NCBI GenBank assembly: GCA_947462875.1
Contig: CANHQJ010000001.1
Coordinates: forward strand, 1-64,000
DNA from: Verrucomicrobiia bacterium
GTDB lineage: Bacteria > Verrucomicrobiota > Verrucomicrobiia > Verrucomicrobiales > Akkermansiaceae
Length of the DNA stretch: 64,000 nucleotides
Reading direction: 5' to 3'
Part shown: positions 1-7,354 of the stretch, piece after piece
Position numbering within the stretch: the stretch's first letter is position 1
Layout: each line of letters starts with the position of its first letter
Program-made: the position numbers and the translations under genes
The notes under the pieces: generated by a model
What the model saw: only the letters and a program-made list of their open reading frames with translations
The model's database searches: none
What the model was told of the DNA's origin: nothing

Positions 1-50
1 GGTTCAAACCCCACCGGCCCTACTTTATCTGATTTCGTATTATTTTCCTA
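1..50 (+). repeat. tRNA-derived 90-bp repeat, copy 1 (cut by window start)
   Basis: This is the 3' part of the unit that follows at 51-140. It begins in the T-arm (loop TTCAAAC), continues through a CGGCCCT acceptor-like end and a 30-bp AT-rich spacer, and differs from the next copy at two spacer positions. The array must extend upstream of the window. Confidence 0.85.
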
Positions 51-140
51 GGCTGGTTAGAGCAGCCCCGACTCGTCGGGGTTGGTCGTGGGTTCAAACC
101 CCACCGGCCCTACTTTATCTGATTTCGCATAATTTTCCTA
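51..140 (+). repeat. tRNA-derived 90-bp repeat, copy 2
   Basis: The unit holds a D-arm half (GGCTGGTTAGAGCAG), a 16-bp near-palindrome at 66-81 where an anticodon arm would be (arms CCCCGAC/GTCGGGG), a variable-loop-like TTGGTC, a good T-arm (GTGGG, TTCAAAC, CCCAC), the acceptor 3' strand CGGCCCT and a 30-bp spacer. The acceptor 5' strand and the 5' D-stem are absent, so it cannot fold as a whole tRNA. The period to the neighbouring copies is exactly 90 bp. Confidence 0.85.
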
Positions 141-204
141 GGCTGGTTAGAGCAGCCCCGACATGTCGGGGTTGGTCGTGGGTTCGAACCTCACCGGCCC
201 TACT
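141..204 (+). repeat. tRNA-derived repeat, copy 3, next to the nuclease gene
   Basis: Same tRNA-like part as copy 2, with central base changes that make the 16-bp palindrome at 156-171 perfect (CCCCGACATGTCGGGG). Two substitutions lie in the T-arm (TTCGAAC, CTCAC). After the acceptor-like end the usual spacer is replaced by a short leader into the GIY-YIG reading frame, whose ATG is at 216. Confidence 0.85.
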
Positions 205-215
205 ACTCAAAAACA

Positions 216-458
216 ATGGCTTGGGTCTACATGATGAGAGGAACGACTGGACGGTTCTATATAGGAGCCACCGAAGATCTTCAGGCTCGTATCGCTAGGC
301 ATCAAACGGGTATGGTTTATTCTACCAAGCGACTCGGCTTGCCCCTTGAATTCGTTGCCTCTCGTGAATTCAATACCATCGGAGAAGCTTATGCCATGGA
401 GAAAAAGCTCAAGGCTTGGAAAAATCCCTCCAAGTCACTAGCATTCTTACGCGGTTAG
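216..458 (+). CDS. Small single-domain GIY-YIG nuclease, UPF0213-like
   Basis: An 80-residue protein that is nearly all GIY-YIG domain: VYMM near the N terminus, then FYIGATEDLQARIARH with the YIG strand and the catalytic-type Arg, then a Glu in the GEAYAMEKKLKAWK helix. Stand-alone proteins of this size are common in Bacteroidota and Verrucomicrobiota; the substrate is unknown. The gene is enclosed by tRNA-derived repeats: copy 3 ends about 12 bp before the start, and its last codons and stop (TTA CGC GGT TAG) merge into the D-arm half of the copy at 453-512. No Shine-Dalgarno sequence is visible. The arrangement suggests gene and repeat move or amplify together; this is inference. Confidence 0.85.
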   Translation: MAWVYMMRGTTGRFYIGATEDLQARIARHQTGMVYSTKRLGLPLEFVASREFNTIGEAYAMEKKLKAWKNPSKSLAFLRG

Positions 459-512
459 AGCAGCCCCGACTCGTCGGGGTTGGTCCAGGGTTCAAATCCC
501 TGCGGGCCCACT
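453..512 (+). repeat. tRNA-like 3' fragment downstream of the nuclease gene
   Basis: It starts with GGTTAGAGCAG and carries the same near-palindrome at 464-479. It then has a different but well-formed T-arm (CAGGG, TTCAAAT, CCCTG) and the acceptor 3' strand CGGGCCC with discriminator A. The T-arm and acceptor differ from copies 1-3, as if copied from another tRNA gene or kept from the original target. The 5' tRNA half is replaced by the end of the GIY-YIG gene. Expression as a functional tRNA is unlikely. Confidence 0.75.
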
Positions 513-630
513 TTTGAGAGTTTTTACTGTCTTTTCGCCTGGAGTGGATTTTGATTGAACGGGCGCGGGAATCGGGTAGGAAAGAGTTGTTTGCGCGAAG
601 ACGCATGTAACACCTAACACCTCTATTTTT

Positions 631-1038
631 ATGTTCAAAGAATTTAAAGAATTCGCCCTGAAGGGAAACTTGATCGATCTGTCCGTGGGCTTTGTCATGG
701 GAGCCGCGTTTACGAAATTTTCCGGATCTTTCATCGATGACCTGATCATGCCGTTTGTGGCGAAGGCGAGCAGTGGGGCGGATTTTTCCAATGCCTACAT
801 TTCCCTTTCGGAGAAAGTCCCCGCAGGCTTGGCGCTGGTGGATGCCAAGAAGCTCGGTCCTGTGGTGGCCTGGGGGAATTTTGTCTCGATCGGGATCAAT
901 TTCCTGATCGTCGCCTTTGTGATGTTCCTGGTCGTGAAGGCGATGAACAAACTGAAGAAAAAAGAAGCGGAAGCGCCCGCCGCTACGCCTGCACAGGAAG
1001 TCCTGCTCACGGAGATCCGCGATTTGTTGAAAAAATAA
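631..1038 (+). CDS. mscL: Large-conductance mechanosensitive channel MscL
   Basis: 135 residues, the usual MscL length. The inner-membrane homopentamer opens under membrane tension to release solutes in hypo-osmotic shock. The N-terminal helix MFKEFKEFALKGN is typical, followed by TM1 (about 15-45), a periplasmic loop, TM2 (about 88-110, NFVSIGINFLIVAFVMFLV) and a basic C-terminal helix ending in the family-like LLTEIRDLL. The ATG follows a pyrimidine-rich leader without Shine-Dalgarno. truA starts 20 bp downstream on the same strand. Confidence 0.95.
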   Translation: MFKEFKEFALKGNLIDLSVGFVMGAAFTKFSGSFIDDLIMPFVAKASSGADFSNAYISLSEKVPAGLALVDAKKLGPVVAWGNFVSIGINFLIVAFVMFLVVKAMNKLKKKEAEAPAATPAQEVLLTEIRDLLKK

Positions 1039-1058
1039 TCGCGTTCCCTTCGCTGACC

Positions 1059-1856
1059 ATGCGCATCAAACTGACGATCGCCTACGATGGCCGGGCCTTT
1101 GCCGGGTCGCAATCGCAGGCCTGTGGCAATACCGTGCAGGATCATCTGGAGCGGGCGATGGAAGCGACGGCAAAAATGCCGGTGCGTTTGCATCTATCGG
1201 GTCGCACCGATGCCGGGGTGCATGCGCTGGGGCAGGTAGGGCACTTCGACGCGCCGGAACACCTGACGATGAATCCGTACAACTGGCTGCCGGCGCTGAA
1301 CGCGAAGCTGCCGCCGACCTTGCGCGTGATGGAGTGCGAAGAAGCATCCGTCGATTTTCACGCACGATTCTCCGCCACGGGAAAAACCTACGAATACCGC
1401 ATCTGCACGCTGCCCGTATTGCCGCCTTTGTTGGCGGGGCTGGCGTGGCATTTGCCCAAGTTGTTCGATATCGATGTCCTGCGCGATGCCTTGTCCTGTT
1501 ACGAAGGGCGGCACAATTTTGTGTGTTTCGCCGCCGTGCGCGGGAATGAAACGCCGGACATGGATTACCATCGAACGATCACGGAGGCATCCGTGTCGGT
1601 GCGCGATGATGGCTACGTGCTGCGCTTCACGGGTGAGGGATTTTTCTATCGCATGGTACGCCTGCTGACCGGAGCGGCGGTGATGGTGGCGCAGGGGAAA
1701 ATGTCCCGCCAACAACTGCTGGACTACATCGATCCCGGCGATGTTCCGTTCTCGATGACCTGTCCGCATTGCGCTCCGGCGGACGGGTTGACCCTGGTGA
1801 AAGTGTGGTATGACTCGCCGCGCAATCCTGCTTGCCACGGCGGAAAATCCGGCTAG
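1059..1856 (+). CDS. truA: tRNA pseudouridine(38-40) synthase TruA
   Basis: 265 residues. It isomerises uridines 38-40 in the anticodon arm of tRNAs. The catalytic Asp lies in LSGRTDAGVHALGQ (about residues 47-60), and the C-terminal domain has the family motif GEGFFYRMVR near residue 193. Size and both halves match bacterial TruA. A stretch with CPHC near the C terminus (TCPHCAPADGLTL) is common in the family. The gene lies 10 bp before the next ORF and is probably co-transcribed with it. Confidence 0.95.
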   Translation: MRIKLTIAYDGRAFAGSQSQACGNTVQDHLERAMEATAKMPVRLHLSGRTDAGVHALGQVGHFDAPEHLTMNPYNWLPALNAKLPPTLRVMECEEASVDFHARFSATGKTYEYRICTLPVLPPLLAGLAWHLPKLFDIDVLRDALSCYEGRHNFVCFAAVRGNETPDMDYHRTITEASVSVRDDGYVLRFTGEGFFYRMVRLLTGAAVMVAQGKMSRQQLLDYIDPGDVPFSMTCPHCAPADGLTLVKVWYDSPRNPACHGGKSG

Positions 1857-1866
1857 TTTGTTTCCC

Positions 1867-3546
1867 ATGAGCCGTCGTTCCCAACGCAAAGCTGTCGCTG
1901 CGAAAAAATCCTCCCACGGTCCGCGCTGGGGTCGCTGGATGATGCGCCTCACCGTGCTGGGCATGCTGGCGGCGGCGGTGGTATCGGTGGCCGGCTACGT
2001 GTGGCTGCGCTCGTATCTGGCCAGCGCGGAGTTCCGCCGCATGATTCTTTCCTATGCCGAAAACACGCTCAAGGCGCAGAGCACGATGAGTCCGCTGCGC
2101 TGGGATGGCTTTCAGGTCAATACCGATTACTTTGAAGCGAGCGGTCCGGCCGCGATGAAACAAATCTCGGTGGAAGGTGTCAAAACCGGCATCGATGCCG
2201 CGGGCGTCATGCGCGGCGTGTGGAGTGTGAGCCCCAGCCGCATCACCAAACTCTCCGTCACCCTGGATACCACCGCACCCGCTCTGGCCGCGCCTGCGAT
2301 CGATACGAGCGGCACTGCAGCGGAAGCACCGCCAGCCAAAAAATCGTGGTTCGACTCATGGATTCCGAAAAAGTTCGAGACCGACAGTTTGATTGTCAAT
2401 GACTCGCAGGTTCGCGTGATCACCCGCGATGGTGATGCGATCCTTTCCGGCACGCGCTGGGATGTGGAGCCCACGGATTCCCTGGACAAAGCCAAGGTGC
2501 GTGCGAATGGCGGCAAGATCAAACTTCCCTTCGACTGGGCACCCGAGCTGAAGCTGGAGAAGATGCGTCTGACCTACCAGAGCGGCTATCTTTACCTCAC
2601 CGATTCCTCTTTCCGCATCTATGACAACGGTCATCTCGACATGGCGGGCGAGCTCGATCTGGAAAATAAGACTTATGCGTTGGAAGGTTCCCTGCGCGAT
2701 GTCATGTGCAGCGAGGTGCTGCCTGCCGACTGGCGGCAGCGTTTGACGGGCAAGGTGGAGTCTTCCTTCACCGTGCGCTCCAGCCAGACCGCGCCCACGG
2801 TGAAAGGGCATCTGCAAATCGATCAAGGCATACTCACCGCGCTGCCCATTCTGGACAAGCTTGCGGCCTACTCGCAGTCCCTGCGTTTCCGCACCTTGAC
2901 ACTGCACGCGGCGGAGTGTGATTACGAATGGAGTGGCGACCGCATTGTCTTGACCAACGTCAAGCTCGGCTCCGAAGGGCTGGCGCGGATGGAAGGGCGC
3001 ATCACCTTTTCGCGTTCGGGTCCCGGTCAGCCGTATCTGCTGAATGGCGACTTCCAGGTGGGGCTGGCCCCCGGCACGCTGGCGCAGATCCCTGGTGCCG
3101 AGGAAGATGTGTTTATGCCCGGCGAGCGAGGCCTGTTGTGGGCGCCCATGCACCTGAGCGGGACCATGGATGACCCTAAAGAAGACCTGAGCGAGCGCCT
3201 GATGGCGGCGGCAGGTGCCAGAATGTTCGAAATCATTCCCGCCACGGGAGTGAAGGTTCTCAAGTACACCCAGCAAGTGGTGGAGGATGCCGCTACGGGC
3301 ACGGGCGTCGTGAGCAAGGCGGTGGAGACCGGTGGCAAGGTGATCGATCAGGGAACGGACGTGGTCGATCAGGCCGTGCAGGGCGCGACCGGAGTGGTGG
3401 ACGGAGTGTTCGGCTTGTTGGGTGGCAATAAAAAACCCGACGAGCAGAAGCCGAAGATCCCCGCGCCGCCCGTGCCGCCCGTGGATCCGAACAAAGCGCC
3501 GCAGCCGCCCGTGCCGCAGCCGATTCCGCCGCGCATCCCGCAGTGA
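1867..3546 (+). CDS. AsmA-like envelope protein of unknown function
   Basis: 559 residues from the ATG at 1867; an in-frame ATG at 1810 would overlap truA and adds a non-conserved stretch. There is a basic N terminus, one TM helix at about 26-47, a long beta-rich periplasmic region, and a Pro-rich tail (PAPPVPPVDPNK and similar) from about residue 525. Alternating strands and the single N-terminal anchor recall AsmA/DUF748 envelope proteins, but no diagnostic motif is visible. Convergent with chdC, 2 bp between stop codons. Confidence 0.8.
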   Translation: MSRRSQRKAVAAKKSSHGPRWGRWMMRLTVLGMLAAAVVSVAGYVWLRSYLASAEFRRMILSYAENTLKAQSTMSPLRWDGFQVNTDYFEASGPAAMKQISVEGVKTGIDAAGVMRGVWSVSPSRITKLSVTLDTTAPALAAPAIDTSGTAAEAPPAKKSWFDSWIPKKFETDSLIVNDSQVRVITRDGDAILSGTRWDVEPTDSLDKAKVRANGGKIKLPFDWAPELKLEKMRLTYQSGYLYLTDSSFRIYDNGHLDMAGELDLENKTYALEGSLRDVMCSEVLPADWRQRLTGKVESSFTVRSSQTAPTVKGHLQIDQGILTALPILDKLAAYSQSLRFRTLTLHAAECDYEWSGDRIVLTNVKLGSEGLARMEGRITFSRSGPGQPYLLNGDFQVGLAPGTLAQIPGAEEDVFMPGERGLLWAPMHLSGTMDDPKEDLSERLMAAAGARMFEIIPATGVKVLKYTQQVVEDAATGTGVVSKAVETGGKVIDQGTDVVDQAVQGATGVVDGVFGLLGGNKKPDEQKPKIPAPPVPPVDPNKAPQPPVPQPIPPRIPQ

Positions 3547-3548
3547 TC

Positions 3549-4373
3549 TTACAGACAGACGCGGCGGAACAACTCATCCAGCGGCAACTGCATGCCGATG
3601 TAAAAGTCGCCGAACTCGGCATAGCGGGCGGAGACTTCATCGAAGCGCATCTCGTAAACGATGTGCTTGATGTCGATCGTGTCCTTCGCCAGCAAGGTGA
3701 CGCCCCATTCGTATTCGTCCAGGCCGGTGGAGCCTGTGATCAATTGCAAAATGCGCCCCGAGTAGGTGCGTCCCACGCGGGCGTGACCTGCCATGAGCTC
3801 GCGACGGGCTTTGTAGTCGAGCGAGTACCAGTTGTCGTTGCCGCTGCGGCGTTTCGACATCGGATAAAAACAAATCGCCGGCCAGTCGGGCAGCACGGGG
3901 TAGAGGCGGTGCTTGAGATAATGCGCCATGCGGTCTTCAAATTCCTTCAGCGCGGCGTCAAACTCCGGAGTGTCGCGCGACAGTCCTTTTTCCCCGAGCA
4001 ACGTTTCCTCGATGTATTGCTCGGTGGTGGTGGTGTATTCCGAGCCCTCGGTCTGTGAAAGATACGAATAGCAGGCGTTGAGGATGTCCGGTCCCAGCGA
4101 GAGAGTCAGGCGTTTTTCAAAGGCATTGGCCACTTGCAAGTCCGGGGTGAGCAGCATGAAACCGAGATCCGCCTTCGGCGTGGCGATGGCAAAGGTCAGC
4201 AAGTGAGTGTCCGGCGTGGAGCGGATTTCCTGCACCAGTTCCGTCATTCGCGTTTTGGCGCTACGTTTTTCCTCCTGGCTGAGGCATTGCCATTGCGAGT
4301 GGTCGATCTGGTAGAAAAGATGCATGACGTGCCATCCTTCGCGTGGAATCAGTGGAGTAGGTGAAGTGCTCAT
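3549..4373 (-). CDS. chdC: Coproheme decarboxylase (HemQ/ChdC, chlorite dismutase fold)
   Basis: 274 residues. ChdC oxidatively decarboxylates coproheme III to haem b in the coproporphyrin-dependent route. Signature residues are Tyr170 and Lys174 in FYPMSKRR, and the proximal His197 in ELMAGHARVGR, followed by TYSGRILQLITGSTGLDEYEWGVTL. A Gln-substituted variant with chlorite dismutase activity is unlikely because the Tyr/Lys/His set is intact. Its start overlaps the stop of the upstream 418-residue gene by 4 bp, so the two are translationally coupled. Confidence 0.92.
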   Translation of the reverse strand: MSTSPTPLIPREGWHVMHLFYQIDHSQWQCLSQEEKRSAKTRMTELVQEIRSTPDTHLLTFAIATPKADLGFMLLTPDLQVANAFEKRLTLSLGPDILNACYSYLSQTEGSEYTTTTEQYIEETLLGEKGLSRDTPEFDAALKEFEDRMAHYLKHRLYPVLPDWPAICFYPMSKRRSGNDNWYSLDYKARRELMAGHARVGRTYSGRILQLITGSTGLDEYEWGVTLLAKDTIDIKHIVYEMRFDEVSARYAEFGDFYIGMQLPLDELFRRVCL

Positions 4374-5626
4374 GGTGTGAAAAATAATTGTCTCTTGGTG
4401 GAGATGGGTGTGGTGAACAATAGCTTGAATGCGGAGCTCGATGCCGTTTCATCCGGACCTTCATAGACGCGGATGGACCAGGGTTTGCCGAGATAGGCGC
4501 GGTAGGCCTCTTGCTCGCCGAAACTGGTGAAGCCGGTGGTGGAGGGGAAAGACGCGGTGGACGAATCGGTGCTGACAAAGCGGCTGTCGCGATACGGGCG
4601 CGTGATGGTATCGCCGACGATTTCGCCCTTGTCATTATAAAACAAAACGCGAATCACCCCGCTGGGAGCGGCGCAGGAGCCGAGGGTGATGTCGATGACC
4701 GGAATCAAAATCACTTCGCGCTGGGTGGGATCCGCATCGGGACCTTCCTTGACCGGCGGACGCCAGTAGGTCTCTGCCGATTCAATCAGAGCGAGTGCGC
4801 CTTTGGCGGGGAATTCGGGCTCGGTGTAGGGATCGGCCTGGGTCTGTACCTGTTGACGGAAGATCTGCGCCCCCCAAAAGCCACCGCCGATCAGCAGCAG
4901 CAAAAATGCCAGGGACAACATCGTTTCCAGGCGTGAGAAACGGGTGATTTGCCAGGACTTCGAGTGTGAGCCGGGTGCCGGTGGCTCGAACGATTCGGGT
5001 TCCGCTTCCTTGTTCTCACTGTTTTGAGAATCTTTTTCCGCGATCTCTTCCTGTGTGACGGCGGGAGGTTCGGGTGTCGTCTCCCACGTTTCCGCTGGGA
5101 TCGGTGCTGATGGTTCAGGAGAAAGGGGCGGCACCTTGGCATCCGATTCCGAAGCCGGCTCAGGCATGGCTTTCACTTCCGCCATTTTGGAGGGAGGTGG
5201 CACCGGAGCGGGCGAGGGCTCATCATCGATGAAATCACTCCAGATTTCATCTTCGGTCATTCCCAGACCGGAGGGAGCGCTTTTTGGCAGCACCGCAAGC
5301 GGGTTCAATCCAGGTTTGACGGGTGGTGCGGATTCTGATTCTTCCTCCGGCGCTGCAGTTTCGCGCGCCTTTGCCGCCTTGCGGGCGCGGCGTCTGGCAT
5401 CAGGCGATTCGATGCGCGTGATGGCCTCCGGTGCCGATGGCTCCGGCAGGGAGGGTGAGGAAGAAGGAAGCTCGTCCGCTGGTTTTACGCGGGCTGCGGG
5501 CAATTCCTCATCAAGGTTCCACAAATCCGCCTCATTGGGCATCGCCTGCCGTTGCCGGGGCAAATGGAAGTTTTTCGGCTCTTTATCCGGCTTTTTCGGG
5601 CGTTGATCAGAATTTGAATCGGACAT
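4370..5626 (-). CDS. Membrane-anchored protein with long disordered N terminus
   Basis: 418 residues, function not recognised. Residues 1-230 are Pro/Ser/Ala/Glu-rich and probably disordered cytoplasmic sequence, with one Arg/Ala-rich basic patch at 78-92. One TM helix lies at about 234-255. The C-terminal ~160 residues form a predicted periplasmic domain. Such N-out-of-order layouts are common in Verrucomicrobia hypothetical proteins. The 4-bp overlap with chdC suggests a role linked to haem synthesis or simply co-expression. Confidence 0.8.
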   Translation of the reverse strand: MSDSNSDQRPKKPDKEPKNFHLPRQRQAMPNEADLWNLDEELPAARVKPADELPSSSPSLPEPSAPEAITRIESPDARRRARKAAKARETAAPEEESESAPPVKPGLNPLAVLPKSAPSGLGMTEDEIWSDFIDDEPSPAPVPPPSKMAEVKAMPEPASESDAKVPPLSPEPSAPIPAETWETTPEPPAVTQEEIAEKDSQNSENKEAEPESFEPPAPGSHSKSWQITRFSRLETMLSLAFLLLLIGGGFWGAQIFRQQVQTQADPYTEPEFPAKGALALIESAETYWRPPVKEGPDADPTQREVILIPVIDITLGSCAAPSGVIRVLFYNDKGEIVGDTITRPYRDSRFVSTDSSTASFPSTTGFTSFGEQEAYRAYLGKPWSIRVYEGPDETASSSAFKLLFTTPISTKRQLFFTP

Positions 5627-5748
5627 AAGGAGCGAGCGGGAGACACAAGAGAGTAGGGGGAATCACTCGGTCGGAAAAGAGAAAAACAAAAAATCTGATT
5701 GCAAGATGGCGCAAATCAGGCGATGGAAGCGCAGCACAATACATCGCC

Positions 5749-5982
5749 ATGGCTGACAAAGAAGATCGGAACAAAGAGAACGTATCAGGCAAGTTTTATG
5801 TCGACAGTCAATGCATCGATTGCGATCTGTGTCGCGAGACTGCGCCGAAAAATTTCACACGCTCGGACGACGAAGGATACTCCTACGTATTCAAGCAACC
5901 CGAGACTCCGGAAGAGGAGGAACAATGCCGTGAGGCCATGGAAGGCTGCCCCGTCGAGGCCATCGGCGAAGATGGAGAGTAA
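5749..5982 (+). CDS. Single-cluster 4Fe-4S ferredoxin
   Basis: 77 residues, very acidic. Cys22, Cys25 and Cys28 (CIDCDLC) and Cys67 (GCPVEAIGEDGE) form a [4Fe-4S] ligand set. Cys60 is extra and in related monocluster ferredoxins can pair in a disulphide. Likely a soluble one-electron carrier. It starts 122 bp from the divergent 418-residue gene and lies 3 bp before the DUF721 gene, so it heads a short operon. Confidence 0.9.
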   Translation: MADKEDRNKENVSGKFYVDSQCIDCDLCRETAPKNFTRSDDEGYSYVFKQPETPEEEEQCREAMEGCPVEAIGEDGE

Positions 5983-5985
5983 GCG

Positions 5986-6357
5986 ATGAGAAAACCATCC
6001 GCGCATGACTTGATTCGCAGACAAATCCTGCGGGAATGGCGCGGGGCGGATGAACCGCTGGATCTCAATGCCAATGTACATCGGGCCGGTGAAGTCATCG
6101 GCGAAATCATGCGTCTGGCCGGACTGGCCGAAGGCATGGAAGAGGGGCGCCTGCGCGAAATCTGGTCGTCCGTGATGGGCGACTTCGTCGCGAAATGCAG
6201 CGAGCCGGTTTCTCTCAAGCGCGGCTGCCTCACCATCCGCGTGACGCAACCGGCGATGCGCTTTCATCTGGAGCAAATGCGCGGCAGTCTTTTGGCAAAA
6301 ATCCAGAAAGCGGCGGCGAACAACAAAATCCAATCGCTGCGGTTTTCCGTGGGCTGA
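5986..6357 (+). CDS. DUF721 (DciA-like) protein
   Basis: 123 residues. The pattern REIWSSVMGDFVAKCSEPVSLKRG followed by LTIRVTQPAMRFHLEQMR and a short C-terminal strand matches DUF721. Family members related to DciA act in loading the replicative helicase DnaB in bacteria lacking DnaC. Whether this copy does so is inference: it is not beside dnaA or gyrB here. It follows the ferredoxin by 3 bp and precedes the HAD gene by 11 bp. Confidence 0.85.
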   Translation: MRKPSAHDLIRRQILREWRGADEPLDLNANVHRAGEVIGEIMRLAGLAEGMEEGRLREIWSSVMGDFVAKCSEPVSLKRGCLTIRVTQPAMRFHLEQMRGSLLAKIQKAAANNKIQSLRFSVG

Positions 6358-6368
6358 TTTTTATTCTC

Positions 6369-7007
6369 ATGTATCAAAATCTCATATTCGATTGGTCCGG
6401 CACCCTGGTGGATGATCTCGGCCCCACCCTGGAAGCGACAAACGCGGTCTTCTCCCTGCACGGGCGCGCGACGATGGATCGCGATGAATTCCGCCGGCTG
6501 TTCCGTTTGCCGTACTCGGAATTTTACGAAGAGCATCTTCCCGGCATCCGTCTCGAAGAGCTGGAGCATCATTTCCGCCGGGCCTTTGCGGAGTCGCAGG
6601 TACCGGTGACCGTCCTGCCCCATGCGCGGGAAAAACTGGAATGGTGCCGCGAGCGCGAGATCCGTTGTTTTGTGCTGACCAGCATGGATCGCGGCACTTT
6701 CGAAAAGCAGCTCGATGACCTCGACATGCGCGGGTATTTCGAGGCCACCTACTCCGGTGTCATCGACAAGCGCGAGGTGATCGGCGACATCCTCAGCAAT
6801 CATCAACTGCACGCGCCAGCCACGGCGTTTCTGGGCGACATGATCCACGATGTGATCACGGCCAAACACGGCGGCGTGTCGAGCGTGGCGCTGCTGACGG
6901 GTTATACGCACCGGGAGGTGTTGGAGGCGCATGAGCCCGATTGGCTGATGGCGGATCTGTTAGAGTTCCGCACGATGATGGAGCAACAACTGCCCAAGCT
7001 GCCATGA
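6369..7007 (+). CDS. HAD-superfamily hydrolase, Asp-to-Ser in motif I
   Basis: 212 residues from the ATG at 6369; a longer frame from 6195 would overlap the DUF721 gene. Motif I is DWSGTLVDD: the nucleophile Asp8 is present but the general acid/base Asp two residues on is Ser10. This resembles phosphonatase-type (DxA) members more than phosphoglycolate phosphatases. Motif II is VLTSMD and motif IV is GDMIHD. Substrate not assignable. Its stop overlaps the folB start (ATGA). Confidence 0.85.
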   Translation: MYQNLIFDWSGTLVDDLGPTLEATNAVFSLHGRATMDRDEFRRLFRLPYSEFYEEHLPGIRLEELEHHFRRAFAESQVPVTVLPHAREKLEWCREREIRCFVLTSMDRGTFEKQLDDLDMRGYFEATYSGVIDKREVIGDILSNHQLHAPATAFLGDMIHDVITAKHGGVSSVALLTGYTHREVLEAHEPDWLMADLLEFRTMMEQQLPKLP

Positions 7008-7354
7008 ACCCGTGCATCCACATCCAGGGACTGCGCTTGTCCTGCCATGTCGGCGTGCCTGATGAGGAACTCGCGGTTGCGCAGGAGCTGTTGCTTCACG
7101 TGGAAATGGAGCCGCTCGATGATTGGCAAGACCTGCAGGATGACATCAAGCGCACGGTCGACTACGCGCAGGTGGCGGCGGAACTGGAGCGAGTGGCACA
7201 GGCGAAACCCCGGCGTCTGATCGAAACCCTGGCGGTCGATCTGGTCGATTTTCTGTTAGCCACGCACCCGCTGCGCAGAGTCCGGGTGCGCATAGAGAAA
7301 TTCATTTTGCCCCAGACCCAGGCGGTGGCTGTGGTGCTGGAGAAGAGCCTTTAG
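7004..7354 (+). CDS. folB: Dihydroneopterin aldolase FolB
   Basis: 116 residues, typical length. It splits 7,8-dihydroneopterin to 6-hydroxymethyl-dihydropterin in folate synthesis. It has LRLSCHVGVPDEEL near the N terminus, the central VDYAQVAAEL and the Glu of LIETLAVDLVD, and a C-terminal VRVRIEKF strand with the conserved Glu/Lys pair. ATG at 7004 overlaps the HAD stop. The 3' end overlaps the convergent TPR gene by 53 bp. Confidence 0.93.
   Translation: MNPCIHIQGLRLSCHVGVPDEELAVAQELLLHVEMEPLDDWQDLQDDIKRTVDYAQVAAELERVAQAKPRRLIETLAVDLVDFLLATHPLRRVRVRIEKFILPQTQAVAVVLEKSL

Noticed and set aside
1-204. CRISPR array
   Set aside because: The period is an exact 90 bp, but the repeat and the spacer-like part are both nearly identical between copies, and the repeats contain tRNA T-arms and acceptor ends. 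CRISPR spacers would differ.
453-512. Functional tRNA gene
   Set aside because: The T-arm and acceptor 3' strand are good, but the 5' acceptor strand and D-stem are replaced by the nuclease gene, and the anticodon arm is a 16-bp palindrome without a 7-nt loop.
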